Assembly: GCA_947561715.1 (NCBI GenBank)
Contig: OX387202.1
Location: 3,038,001 to 3,102,000 of the forward strand
From: Ascidia mentula
Taxonomy: Eukaryota > Chordata > Ascidiacea > Phlebobranchia > Ascidiidae
Direction of reading: 5' to 3'
Length of the DNA stretch: 64,000 nt
The notes beneath the pieces are model-generated. The model was given only the letters and a program-made list of their open reading frames with translations, was not told the DNA's origin and did no database searches. Shown here one piece after another: positions 26,785-39,464 of the stretch. Every line of letters starts with the position of its first letter. The stretch's first letter is position 1. The position numbers were made by a program, and so were the translations under genes.

Positions 26785-28078
26785 ACCGACTAAGCTGAGG
26801 TAGCTTACTTGTTTTCCGGGGTATATTGTGGACCAGCTACACTGGTGCGAAAGCGCACAACTGGCCAGGCGACACTTTCATATTCGTAGGTGTTATGTAA
26901 TTAGGACTTGCTTAATAGCTTTAGAGGGATCTAGCCCTCGGTTAGGCATTGTTTATGTATCTGCGCCAGCAAATTAATCTCGTTCGTATACATATGTATA
27001 ATGAAGCAACAACCTCTGATTTACGTCAGCAGATTTTATTTTGAAAAATCGATTTCGCTTATAACCATAAGCATCGTCAGTTTCTGCAAATATAAGGGCA
27101 ATAAAATACACACAAAACAGCGCTACAACTGGAAGTCTTCCTCTATCACCTTCTGTAGGTTGCTACCACGCTGGTCTGCACTTCACAGTTTGAGCTTTGA
27201 CGATCGAGATAGCGTAAAGAAAAGACTTCTAGTTGTAGCGCTGTTTTATATGTATTTGCTTTTATTTTTGCAGAAACTGACGATGATTATGGTTACAAGC
27301 GAAATCGATTTTTCAAAATAAAATCTGCTGACGCAAATCAGAGGCTTGTTGCTTCATTATACATATGTTATGTAATTATATAGTTTATTGTCCTAAAGTT
27401 GATCTAACAAAACGGCGCTTCAGATACCACGTGTAATCAGCGAGCAATGTGACTTACGCCTGTGGAATTACTGCGCACCTAACTTGCTAATAATTGCGTT
27501 CCTGGCGTTAATTGCGTGTTTGCTTTGGCTATTAAACCTGCGCATCGTTCTGTATGAATACACTTGAACTGTTTGCGACTCAAAAATACAGCAATAGGGA
27601 TCTGCATTACCGTTATCAGGTAACACATGTGTTTTATATGATATAGCATGACAAGCCAGGATCGCCCCAGTGGGCAATCTAATTTTATGTACATTTATAA
27701 ATACATAAACATATGTTTGGGAGAAAATGCACTTTAATTACTGCAGTTTGCCAGTATACTGAGACGTGGTAAAACTCACTATAAATCTGAGATATTTCTT
27801 CATTTAAGATTGGTTACAAAAACGCCTCAGGATGTTTATCGCTGTGAAACGTACCTGGCCAGTCGTGCAGCAAATCACATAGGAATTTAATGCCGCAATC
27901 GACTAATATGTTCATGAAACTGCAAGTAATCCAGCAAGTAGAATTCCCCACCATAAAAGGAAATGTTCAATGTCAGATAACATCGCAGATAATTCTATAA
28001 AGCTGGGTATGTTGCACATTATCGCCATTCTGCTTATGTTGTGTCAACGTTACCAAAGACGATTTGCAAGACAATAAT
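26785..28078. repeat. Second copy of the FReD upstream duplication
   Basis: Blocks starting CCGACTAAGCTGAGGTAGCTT and ending at the start of FReD-2 match 21608-22190. The copy is interrupted by the fold-back element at 26991-27369 and adjoining sequence. It shows that FReD-1 and FReD-2 were duplicated together with their upstream region. Confidence 0.8.
26991..27369. mobile_element. Fold-back element with about 160-bp inverted arms
   Basis: The left arm starts CATATGTATAATGAAGCAAC and the right arm ends in its complement. The arms match over about 160 bp, leaving a centre of about 50 bp. The sub-sequence around GAAAAATCGATTTCGCTTATAACC and CATCGTCAGTTTCTGCAAAT is related to the arms of the larger fold-back elements at 30800-32240 and 61117-61987. 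There is no ORF. Confidence 0.75.
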
Positions 28079-29452
<1,374 letters not shown>

Positions 29453-30490
29453 TTTATATGTTTAGTGTTAAAGTGATGTGTAAATATTACTAACTGTTGA
29501 ACGATTTTTCTGCATAATCAAGTTGTTTAAAAACTTTTCTGGATGTTTTTGCTATTATGAATTACAACCTTTGAGTCGATTTAACACTGGACGTTTGTTA
29601 TAAATTTACCTTACATCACTTTATCTTTGTAGAAGTTTCTCTGCGGTGCAACTGCAAATTTATTTGTTACTGGACAATAAAATCCCCTTTCCATGACGTT
29701 AGCTTGAAGCCAAATAAGTTGTTACATCATAGTGTTTTGATATAAAAGATGTTCACTTATCACACATGAATTTGCTGTAAATATCACAAAAAATGAGAAA
29801 TTTTTTTTTTTACATAAACTTAAATAATTATTCACCAGTAGTGAGCATTAAAGCAATCCTAAAACACTCATGAACAGCACAGCGAATCATATTTTCAACT
29901 CTACAACAAGCTATTTCGCTACGATGTGCTTACGACGTACGACGGAGTAGAACTCAATTCTACTCGATCTTAGCGTCGTTAAATTGACTTCTTTCGTCGT
30001 AAGCGGCGCCGCCGAATGCTTCTCCGACAGCGCTCCAACGCAGTGGGCATACAATTGCTCCGACGGTCGTAATCGTCGTGACGTAATGCCCTTACGACGC
30101 GCTTACGACTGCAGTGGGCATCAGCCCTAAGTGTGCTAAACCTCCAGTTTAAATAATGGAACTTTCCGCGTGCGTTTAGGTTAGGTGAGGCGAGGCAGGG
30201 TAGCTCTGCTCGGTGCTGTACTGTGCTCACCTCAGTTCTTTGGTTTTGTGATTCGGTTCTGTTCAGTGTTTTTTTTCAATTAAAGTCAGGTTAGGAACAC
30301 ACAACAATTAGAACTCACGTGCGATCTTATGTCAAATGCGTTAATCAAATAGGATTTCCCGTAGATCATAAATATATTGTTAATACTCGGCTAGAGGCTC
30401 ATATTTGGCATAATAGGTCGCAACAGTGTTCATCATCAGTGCCAAGAAAGGTCGCAACACTGGTCGATCATCATTCAATTTTTCATCGAA
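29453..30490. other. Intergenic with palindromic, CG-rich repeat patch
   Basis: After the shared FReD 3' flank the region is AT-rich. From about 29925 to 30130 it becomes rich in TACGACG motifs, with a short palindrome (GAGTAGAACTCAATTCTACTC) and two GCAGTGGGCAT repeats; it is probably a short interspersed or MITE-like repeat. I see no gene. Confidence 0.4.
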
Positions 30491-33400
30491 ATGAAACGAG
30501 AAAGTTATGAAACTACGATTCGCTCTGGTCCCCAGGAAAACAGTAAGTCGTACAAACTGGTTATATTATCTTTGTGAGGAGAAACTAAGATCTTGTTGTC
30601 TGACGCGGTTTCGCATACGTCAACTGTTCTGCAGCAAGGTTGTTCGACAAATGTTACGAAGTAGCATTTATCCAGGCTAGGCTTTGTGCTTAGCACCGTG
30701 TTGTGCTTGCTGACGTAATGTCCAAAACTGTGTTTGCGTACCACCTGGAATGGCACAGCCTACCACTGGTGGCACGCATGCTACCGGTTGGGAAACACTG
30801 GCCTACAGCATACGCATCATTATTTTCTGCAAATCAAATGCATTAAAACACTCGATGCTACATGTACCTAAAATAAGCCAACAAACAAAAATAAAACTGA
30901 AATGGTGAGCAGAATGTCCCCCACCACTACATCTACACAACTGCAAACTTCACACCAGTGCAAGACCCGCTAACATGAGCAACATTAAAAACAACGGTAA
31001 AAGATGTACTCCATCCATAAAACACAACACAACACCAAACAAAACTGCCAGCAACTGCTTTTTTAAATGTTTATTGAAACTTGGGTACGGTTGCCGGTCC
31101 TTTGGCCCCAGGCTGTTCCACCAATACCACCGAAAAACAACTTAAAATGCTTAGGCGCGTTCCTGCTGGTGGGTGCGCGTTTGCGAAATGGTGGCGCAGA
31201 GCCGTCTTGTCGTTGCTTTCCAATTTGCCTTTGGTTGAATTCCAATCTGTGTTGTGTCCATCTTGTTGAAAATTTGTTTTTGGTTTGGTCAACGTATTGT
31301 TCTTTTAGTATGAGCTGGATAACATGAGGATATGCTGTACCCCAAGCAATTATTTGACCACGTTCGTGCCTCTGCGATACTCGTAACAATGACTTTCTTG
31401 GAGAATTTCCTGCATTTGTTCCCAAGGCTTTGGAGGAAGTGGCCCTGTTGAGGCGGCGCAAGCGGCATACTTTACCGAGGACAATCAACTTGTTCTCCAA
31501 ACGGATTGCAACGACCCTCCTGGTAGCTACCCTTGTGGGCGGTGCGCATTGGGCGGTGCACCATGGAAACCACATATCCATGGTTAACGAAACGTCAACA
31601 TTACCAACAATAGCAGGCAAACAATATAAACTGCTGCAACATGTAACTTGTGCGAATTTCAGCATTTATGTTGCGACGTGCACAACATGTCATGAACAAT
31701 ACGTTAGCCAAAACCACAAGTTGGACACAACACAGATTGGAATTCAACCAAAAGTAAGTTGGGAAGCAACGACAAGACGGCTTTGCGCCACCATTTTGCA
31801 AACGCGCACCCACCGGAAGGAACGCGCCTAAGCATTTGAAGTTGTTTTTCGGTGGTATTTGTGGAACAGCCTGGGGCCAAAGGAAAGGAAACCGTACCCA
31901 AGTTTTCAATAAACTAAAAAATAAAGTTTTGTTTGGTGTTGTGTTTTATGGATGGAGTACATCTTTTATCATTGTTTTTAATGTTGCTCATGTTAGCGGG
32001 TTTTGCACTGGTGTGAAGTTTGCAGTTGTGTAGATGCAGTGGTAGGGGAAATTCTGCTCACCATTTCAGTTTTATTTTTATTTGTTTTCTTATTTTTGGT
32101 ACATGTAGCATCGAGTGTTTTAATGCAGTTTATTTGCAGAAACTGATGATGACGTATGCTGTAGGCGAAAATCAATTTTTCACAAATTAAAAAAATAAAC
32201 CAACTGACGGAAATCAGAAACACTTGGTTTCAAACATTTGCTATCGGATAATTGCTGTCGTGTTTTAAGACTGTGCAACATCAGGGGCTAGATTCTGTTC
32301 ATTTTTGAGATCACGGAATAAAACCAAATATTTTTCAGGGTTTGATTCAGATCTTCGTGACCAATGGTAGGAAAATATGAGAATTTATGAGATTGTGAAA
32401 GCTGACACTTAAATACAAAGGAAGTTATAATTACTTTAAACAAATAATTAAATATTACCGGTTTTGTAATAAAAATATTTCCCTTTTTCGTTAACGATCG
32501 CACTTTCAGGTCAACTTACGAACAAGTTGCAGGAAATTCAGACCCAACAGACCGACCTGGTGGATATTCAAAGTAAAATATGTTTCTATCGCGCCACCTT
32601 TTGGCCTTATTATCGCCATCTAGTGATTACTAGTACAGCTATCCAGTTACTGACTACATTAATGACCTTTGTGTATAGAACATATCTTACAACTTAACTA
32701 ATACCAGCAAAAAAAAATACAACCGAACCATACTAAGAAAACCCGGTGAAGTTTTTTTACACTGGTGCAAAATTACATGTGAGTGCAGAAAACCGATGAA
32801 AACAAAGGGATAGAAGGGGTTGCGTTGCGTGCATAAACAACACAGATAATCAAAGAAAGCGTGAAGAAAAGTATCAATATGTGGTTTTCCTCCTTAACGT
32901 GTTGGAAAAAAATTATGTTGTATTTTTTGAGAAGGTCCGCACAGTAAATAACATCAGGTACTTTATTAATTTCGGTGAATAGCACAAAGACGCACTGACC
33001 TGGACTAGTCTAAAAAGTAGCTTGTTTTGTTTCTTAAGAGTTATATTAGAAAAACATGCATGTTTCCAGGCCAACTTAAAAAAGACAAAAACCAAACGAT
33101 CCAAGAAATGCAGACCGATTACATTGGAGTTCATGGTAAGGGTTATGTTAGTGACGTAAAACATGTCAACGTTAACGTAAGTTTCGTTGGCAGAGTTTTC
33201 GAACATAATGGATCAACTGCAGAGTGAACAGAACCGCACATCTAACAGTTAAGTTCATGCACTTAACATCCAATATCCACTCACACATCTAACATTATAT
33301 TCACAGAGCTGTCGAACAGAGTGGATCAACTGCAAGGTCAACTGAGTAACACTTCCAACAGTTGAGTTTTGCTTTATTTTAATGTGAATCTCACATATGT

Positions 33401-36400
33401 GTCAAATTCTGAAAACCTTTGCCCGTAAGTCACGTCATTACTCGCTTCTGCCCCTAGTGGTGTAGATTGGTGAGATATCTACACCACTAGGGGCAAAAGC
33501 GAGTCATGACGTGAGTTACGGGCAAAGGTATTGGCATACCCAACATATACGTCATCACGTGCGAATCAGAGAGGGTTCCATCTGGCACCGGTATATTCTG
33601 GTCATAATGCAGGTCGTGCAAATATTGTGGGGTTTTCACCGCCTACTTGCGTGTGAATGAGATTAACTCAATACTTCTGCCAATCTGATGAGTTTTAACC
33701 GTCTGCAGATCTCCAGAATCTCATAGATTCTCTTCCACCGGGCTCCTGTAAAACTTCAGATATTAAAGGTCGCCAACATCTCGTATCGGGAGATGAAGTT
33801 TACTGTGAAGATGGATGGCAGGTATTCATACTGTGGTAAATATCAATAACACAGGGGTGGGCAATCCCTGGCACCAGCGCTATGTTGGGTAAGCGAGGTG
33901 ATTATGCACGACAAGTAATTTACGATTTCACATTACAATACTTAACAATACGCCCGGGATTATGTTGTTTATATAGGTCAGGACATTACACATGAAAGTG
34001 AAAAGTCATATATTGACATGGAGGTCATCTAACTTTTTTAGACCAATTCACCGAAAATCAGTGTCAAGTGTTTTACTTTATAAATACCAGGTGTTCCAGC
34101 GTCGTTATGATGGATCTGTGAGTTTCGATATAGATTGGGTGGATTACAAGAACGGGTTTGGGGATCTATCAACAGAATTTTGGATTGGTTTGTATTCCAA
34201 TAAAGCAATCCTTAACTAAGTACAAATGTTGCAAAACTTTGAATAATAGTTTGTTTTAGTTTAAAATGTACCGCTCTTCTGGCATAAAATATACGTGCTG
34301 TATTTTTACGACGTTTCGTCTGCCATTCAGCGAGACTTCATCAGGTATTGATATCGCAATTTCAAAGTAAACTGCACTAAAACATTCAGGGGCACAAAAA
34401 AGGACACGTTAACACCGCTTGTTAGATCACGTGGCAGAGGCAAAACACGAAACACTGCCGGAGGCGCAACAGTTAGAACAAATTGTTATAAAATGCCGGA
34501 AAGTAAACACATTGTTCTTTGTCGTTGACGCATCCACTGTTTTTGTGAATGTGAAGCGACTCAAGAATGCTAAAATAATCGCTCCTTTTGTTGGGCAATA
34601 GTCCGCACCATGTAAAAAACTCCCGCGAGTTTGCAGTCGAGGTACGGAGCTGACAAGTGGCGCAACATGAAAGCATGGTATTCTTTGATGTGGTGTCATT
34701 GTTCACCAATGTACCGGTATCCCTAGCAATCACCACTGTTATGGCACGCTCAAAATATACTGGCAATAACCCGTAAGGATGAAACGCCCACTAGCGGAAC
34801 AGTTGTTATTTCCTGCGTCCCTGGCCTTAACGAAACATTGCGAAGATTGATGTCGGATTATGGCATAAAAGTCTACACTAAGCCCCATGCAACGCTTGGT
34901 AATCTAATATCATGACCTATTGCTACGGAAGCTTCCGAGCCAAAGGGAATGGTCTGTTTAATACCATGCAAATATTGCGATGGTATTTACATCGGCGAAA
35001 CCGGAAGGGCCTTTAAGACGCGACTGAAAGAGCATCGCCGTGATGTCGCATCGAAAGATGCCAGCAAGACTGCGTTGGCCAAGCATGCGGTGACATTGCG
35101 ACACGAAGTTGCCTTCGATAAAGCCCTTTCCAAGTTCTGGAAAAGGAGTTGGACCACACCAAGCGGCTCTTTCTTGAATCGCTTCACGTTCACAAAAACA
35201 GCGGATGCGTCAACGACAAAGAACACTGTGTTTACTTTCCGGCAGTTTATAACAATTTGTTGTAACTGTTGCGCCTCCCGCAGTGTTTCGTGTTTTGCCT
35301 CTGTCACATGATCTGACAAGCGGTGCCAACCTGTCTTTTTTTAGTGTGCCCCTGAATGTTTTAGTGCAGTTTACTTTGAAATTGCGATATCAATACCTGA
35401 TGAAGTCTCGCTGAATGACAGACGAAACGTCGTAAAATACAGCACGTATATTTTATGCCAGAAGAGCGGTACATTTTTAATTGCAATATGCCCGTGGCAG
35501 CAACAGCAGTTCCAGGTTTGTTTTACTGAACACATTGTTATAACTTGTACACACCCAGTTTATATACAGGAGAACCAAACAACACGTTTCAAGCAAGCTA
35601 TGTAACAGTATAAGTTAATCCAATTTAAATTCCAATGTTTTCAGCAATATTATTACAACCAACAAATTTTATCAGGTTTGGAAAAACTGCATCAAATCAC
35701 CAGTGCGTCCACTAGATGTCGTCTTCGTGTTGAACTTCAGGATTTTTCCGGAGGTCAAGGTTTTGCCGAGTATAGGTAAGACTATGACGAATTTAACGTT
35801 TTCAATTTAATGCCATTGTTTCAACGATAATTTACCCGATGCTGCCAGGTCGTCATACTTAACAAAATCTTAAAAGACATTAGGGAAATACCCCCCTTAT
35901 TACGTCAGATTCACAAAATTCGGTATTTAAGTTTGAAGCAACACAGAATATTCTTGCTGTGTTTCAATGCATTTACTCGGTTCGGAATAATTATGAAACA
36001 ATAAGTTTAGATACCGCACACACATAGGGGATGGTAATCAACTCGTAACTACCCCACATCACCGCTCTTGAGGTTTGCGCGATCGCTTGGTCGCGGATTG
36101 CCGGGACCGAGCTCAGTGGGACTCGGATTGGGTCGAACGCCACCTTTTTGCGTTTAGAGAATGTGGCTGCAGAAAATTTTCTTTTCCTTGATTCCAATGG
36201 GATAAAAAGATTATTATATTCTCCAGGTAACACCCATGCATAATCCAGTGTTTGAAATTTCAATTTTCTGCCCAACATGCTCGGCTCCCAATGTTTTGAA
36301 TGAGGCAACAAATATCCCGTAATCGCGACGTGTAAGACGCTGGCGCAACTTGATTGTCAGTGTATAAGTTGTATAGTGTAAACACTCTGTGTTCTCTTTG

Positions 36401-37853
36401 CCCACCCCTGGGTTAGCTGCTGGTCGCTCCGTGGTTGATTGGGTATTGTTGGGTCTCTGTGCAAGAAAATGGGTGCATTGGCCTGCAGAGTTAATTCCTT
36501 AGGCCAGTGGTTCTTATCTGGTGGGAAATTTAAAGGTTGTAGGTGGATAATTAGTCGGCACCGAAATACACAAAAGTAGTCGGAAAAGAAATATAATGAT
36601 CTGTATTCACTGTGTGTTGAACACTTATTGGTAATTGGTAATGCCATGCGGTAGAAAAAGTTAAGAAAGTGTAACAGATATAGCGATAATAAAAAAGGTA
36701 AAGAACCACTGCCTTAGCTACAATAAAACCTCTTTTGTAATCGCCTTAAATGAACGTTTAACCGAGGCACACGTACCCTGCCAGTGACGTAGGATCAGAA
36801 ATATTAAGAAAATCTGTCGCAAACAACATAGTTAAATGTGGGTTACAGAATAGTCTCGGCAAAACCTCATCTAACTTTTGCTTCTCCTGTAAGATATTCC
36901 AAATACATCTTGCAATGTCAGCATCGTATGCTTGATTGACATCTTATTTTAATGGAACTGGTTTCAGGTTGCTTAAAAATGGACCTCAAGTCGTTTGTGA
37001 ACTTAAAGCTGAAAAATATCTGGGTTTCCTTCTCAAAACTTCTAATCCCACTCTGTGTTTATTGCTTAGTTGACAAATAATTATCCCACACAACACGACA
37101 CAATGTATGACACATGTCGTTTATTACGTCATAAAGGGTTTTATGTTTGACAATCATTTCCATGAGCACCAAACCAATGTAAGGGGATTGATTTAAAACA
37201 ACAAATTATCCGTTGTTATTTAAATTACTTTGCATTAAATTAAACATTATGACATTGTTGTTTTCAGTAATTTCAGCATTGGCGATGAAGGAAGTTCTTA
37301 CACAATTACTATATCCGGATATTCGGGGAATATATCAGATGCCATGGCTGGGTTCCACAGTCTAAACGGGATAGGATTTACAACACGCAACAGAGACAAT
37401 GATGCGTGAGTAATAACGATACAACGTGTCTGATTATATTTCTGTTTTACTAACGAAGTAAATCGAGTTGTTTAGAAAAAGATAAAATGCATTTCTTCAA
37501 ATAGTTGATTTTCGTTGACAAAGTTAACTGCCTAACCTAAATCAACAATTGTAAAAATCAATTGCTCTGAAACAGGGGGTTGCGTTAAAGTTTTAGTTCA
37601 ACACAAGTTTTGACTGAGTTTAAATAAGTTGTAACACAGAGTTGTTGACAACCGACTTAATTATAATTGCAGGTATGGAGGTAATTGTGCTGTGGTTCAT
37701 GGTGGAGCTTGGTGGCATCGTAGATGTTCATATGCCCACCTCAATGGTCCGTGGTCGAGAACTTCTACTGATGACAACACTATGAGTTGGTATTATTGGA
37801 AGAGATCATGGAGCGGAATAATGAGTTCTAAGATGAAAGTGAAATGCGAGTAA
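30491..37853 (+). CDS. Coiled-coil fibrinogen-domain protein FReD-C
   Basis: Exons: 30491-30542 (short charged N-terminus, phase 1), 32510-32572, 33070-33135, 33194-33247 and 33307-33360 (coiled-coil stalk, all phase 1-1), 33709-33821 (start of the fibrinogen domain), 34091-34187, 35676-35775, 37268-37405 and 37673-37853 (rest of the domain). The stalk has [13 protein letters not shown] repeats with NRT sequons. The calcium region reads RNRDNDA followed by NCA, one Asp fewer than in FReD-1. Compared with its paralogue FReD-D, the exon with the membrane-spanning segment is missing here; that place holds transposon sequence. The first exon can splice directly to 32510 in phase. A cytosolic or pseudogene outcome cannot be excluded. 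The stop is followed after 21 bp by the Polinton terminal repeat, so the native 3' UTR is displaced. Confidence 0.75.
30543..30756 (-). mobile_element. Penelope-like element 3' coding remnant
   Basis: The minus strand encodes [10 protein letters not shown] followed by a VDVCE-type tail, typical of the end of the GIY-YIG part of Penelope-like proteins. A shorter piece of the same sequence follows the exon 1 copies at 56277 and 60441, so the insertion is older than the FReD-C/D duplication. Confidence 0.5.
30800..32240. mobile_element. Fold-back composite with Penelope-like arms
   Basis: Nested inverted repeats run from about 30800 to 32240. The outer arms carry AACTGATGATGACGTATGC and ATAAACCAACTGACGG. 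The inner arms (31063-31270 and 31725-31915) carry, head to head, a piece of GIY-YIG coding sequence ([15 protein letters not shown] on the minus strand, a decayed copy on the plus). The central 400 bp on the minus strand has a long but unsupported frame. It lies in the first FReD-C intron. The same outer element occurs in FReD-D at 61117-61987 with a different centre. Confidence 0.65.
33421..33531. repeat. Near-perfect palindrome, arms about 50 bp
   Basis: GCCCGTAAGTCACGTCATTACTCG and onward through GCCCCTAGTGGTGTAGAT folds back on its complement around a 9-base centre. It lies in a FReD-C intron. The first arm recurs at the right edge of the window (63958-64000) at the same place in FReD-D, so the insertion predates the gene duplication. 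Confidence 0.8.
34245..35515 (+). mobile_element. Penelope-like retroelement, truncated, with inverted terminal segments
   Basis: The terminal segments (about 34250-34580 and 35160-35490) are inverted copies of each other. The plus-strand frame at 34949 encodes a GIY-YIG endonuclease start ([16 protein letters not shown] then [11 protein letters not shown]), preceded by a decayed reverse-transcriptase end. The terminal segments contain hammerhead-like cores: CTGATGA at 35397, a GTCT/AGAC stem, then GAAAC; its mirror lies at about 34350-34310. The right end (AATATGCCCGTGGCAGCAAC) matches that of the short element at 55869-56149. It lies in the FReD-C intron between 34187 and 35676. Confidence 0.8.
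36505..36711. mobile_element. hAT-type MITE, 207 bp
   Basis: Ends CAGTGGTTCTTATCTGG and, on the other strand, CAGTGGTTCTTTACC. The flanks CCTTAGGC and CCTTAGCT form a degraded 8-bp target duplication. It lies in a FReD-C intron. Confidence 0.65.
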
Positions 37854-37874
37854 AGTCCAGCCCACGAACGCTAT

Positions 37875-38165
37875 CACTCTTCACTTATTAGGGATCGGGC
37901 ACTCTTCACTTATGTGGGATCGGGCACTCTTCACTTGGTCTGAGATCGCGCACTCTTCACTTGGTTTGAGATCGGGCACTGTTCACTTATGTGGGCTTGG
38001 TCACATATTGTATGAAAAATAACTTAGATTGGTTCATTTGTTGAATGAGTTGGTCGCGTAAGGACGTAAACCCAAGCGAGAAGTTTTTTGAATGAGCACT
38101 GGTCACTAGATGGTATAAAAGAGTTGTGACTGTGAAGGCTTTCGGTTTGTTCACTTCTGAGTTGA
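37875..38165 (+). repeat. Polinton left inverted terminal repeat
   Basis: Starts with five 24-28-bp direct repeats (consensus core GATCGGGCACTCTTCACTT), followed by unique sequence. It continues through a TATAAAA box to GGCTTTCGGTTTGTTCA. It matches the complement of 54023-54371 at high identity. Confidence 0.9.
38114..38120 (+). promoter_or_regulatory. TATA box inside the left terminal repeat
   Basis: TATAAAA lies 60 bp before the IAP start codon, giving room for a start site near 38145. The mirror site in the right repeat (54071-54080 complement) reads TGTAAAAG, so that promoter may be weakened. Confidence 0.6.
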
Positions 38166-38173
38166 ATAGAAAT

Positions 38174-38710
38174 ATGTCATTTCTTACTGGTCGTTCTCTC
38201 TTTGGACGAAGAGATAGAAGTGATGCTCAATACTCTTCAACCTCGGTCATATGTGCCCCGGGTGGATTGGTCGAGGGAACGAGGAATTATCCTTGTTTGG
38301 ACCCTACAAATGTTAATATGGCTGAAGAGAGAAAACGTATAGATTCGTTCAAATATGGATTTTGGCCTTATCATACCCGATCAACACCGGCGGATTTAGC
38401 CGAAGCTGGATTTTACTTTATTGGTATTCACGATAAAGTGAAATGTTGGTATTGTGGATGTTGCCTCTTTAACTGGGAACTAAATGACGTTGCTTGGGAA
38501 GAACATGCCAAACATTCTCCTGGATGTGAGTTTCTTCTCAAAATCAAAGGTGGGCAATTCGTTGCCGGAATTAGTGGTAAAGGAAAAGATGTGTGCGGTC
38601 CGAATTGGGAAGAAGCATGCCTTCGTGAAGAGAAGAGACTGGCTGAAACACAAAATGAAATAACTAATTCAGATGCAATTTCTTTCCTAAAGTGTTTTGG
38701 GCTATATTAA
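38174..38710 (+). CDS. BIR-domain protein (IAP-like) carried by the Polinton
   Basis: 178 residues with one baculoviral IAP repeat at about residues 50-125. The start EERKRIDSFKYG is followed by the zinc ligands C91, C94, H111 and C118 in the exact CX2C-X16-H-X6-C spacing, with the usual tryptophans (CWYCG, W in ELNDVAWEEH). There is no RING domain and the tail is charged. BIR proteins inhibit caspases or act in cell division; an anti-death role for a virus-like element is an inference. I chose the ATG at 38174; the frame is open back to 38126. An AATAAA lies at 38739. It is uninterrupted although several neighbouring genes are broken. Confidence 0.9.
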   Translation: MSFLTGRSLFGRRDRSDAQYSSTSVICAPGGLVEGTRNYPCLDPTNVNMAEERKRIDSFKYGFWPYHTRSTPADLAEAGFYFIGIHDKVKCWYCGCCLFNWELNDVAWEEHAKHSPGCEFLLKIKGGQFVAGISGKGKDVCGPNWEEACLREEKRLAETQNEITNSDAISFLKCFGLY

Positions 38711-38862
38711 CCTAAGTTTTGTGTTCGTTCTATCGAATAAACAACATGTGCTTAAAGCAGCTGAGGTTGTATCCTATGAGAACAGTCTAAAGAAAAGCGT
38801 TTAAAAGCGCAACGAACATAAAAAAACTTTTAGTTTGTTAAAAATCTGTTTGCGAAAACACC

Positions 38863-39463
38863 ATGGATTTTATTCACCCTTTCACTTGCCTTGTATCTGG
38901 TCCGACTACTTGTGGTAAAACGTTCTTTGTGAAACGTCTCATAAACGAGAAGTTAACTTTATCAAATCCTCAACGCATTGTATGGTGTTACGGCGAGTGG
39001 CAAGGGGCGTACGAAGGGATTAACGGTGTGGAATTTGTTCGGGGATTGGCAACTGATTTTGATTCGTCAGAGAGAACACTTTTGATTATTGATGATTTAA
39101 TGAGTGAATGCGACAAAAGCGTGACCAATCTTTTCACAAAAGGGAGCCACCACAAAAATATAAGTGTGATATACATTGTTCAGAATTTATTTCACAAAGG
39201 AAAGGAGCAACGCACTATCAGCTTGAACGCGCATTACCTCGTTGTTTTCAAAAATCCAAGAGACGCATCTCATAACTCATCTTGCCAAACAAGTCCAACC
39301 AGGGCGGACGCGTGCCATTCAGGAATCATATAGTGACGCGACCTCTCGTCCACACGGTTATTTGCTTTTTGACTTCAAGCAGAGCACAGCAGAAAAATTT
39401 CGTTTAAGAACCAACATTTTTCGCGGTGAAACCCAGATTGTGTACGTACCAAAATCTCTGTAG
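38863..39463 (+). pseudogene. Polinton packaging ATPase, frameshifted
   Basis: A32/FtsK-like genome-packaging ATPase. The start has a good context (CACCATGG). Walker A is GPTTCGKT, at about residues 14-21, and Walker B is LLIIDDL, near residue 77. After NPRDASH (about 39265-39290) the family sequence continues in the next plus-strand frame (LAKQVQPGRTR through LRTNIF) to a stop at 39461-39463. A single small indel separates the frames. Each part is otherwise well preserved, so the break looks recent. Confidence 0.88.
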
Positions 39464-39464
39464 C

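Noticed and set aside
31063..31665. 200-codon minus-strand open frame
   Set aside because: It covers the centre of a palindromic repeat. Only a 40-residue part resembles GIY-YIG coding sequence and the rest is the other arm read in the wrong frame, so it is not a gene.
33850..36410. Single hAT element between CAGGGGTGGGCAA at 33853 and its complement at 36398-36410
   Set aside because: The interval contains FReD-C exons and the flanks do not match as a target duplication; these are probably unrelated ends.
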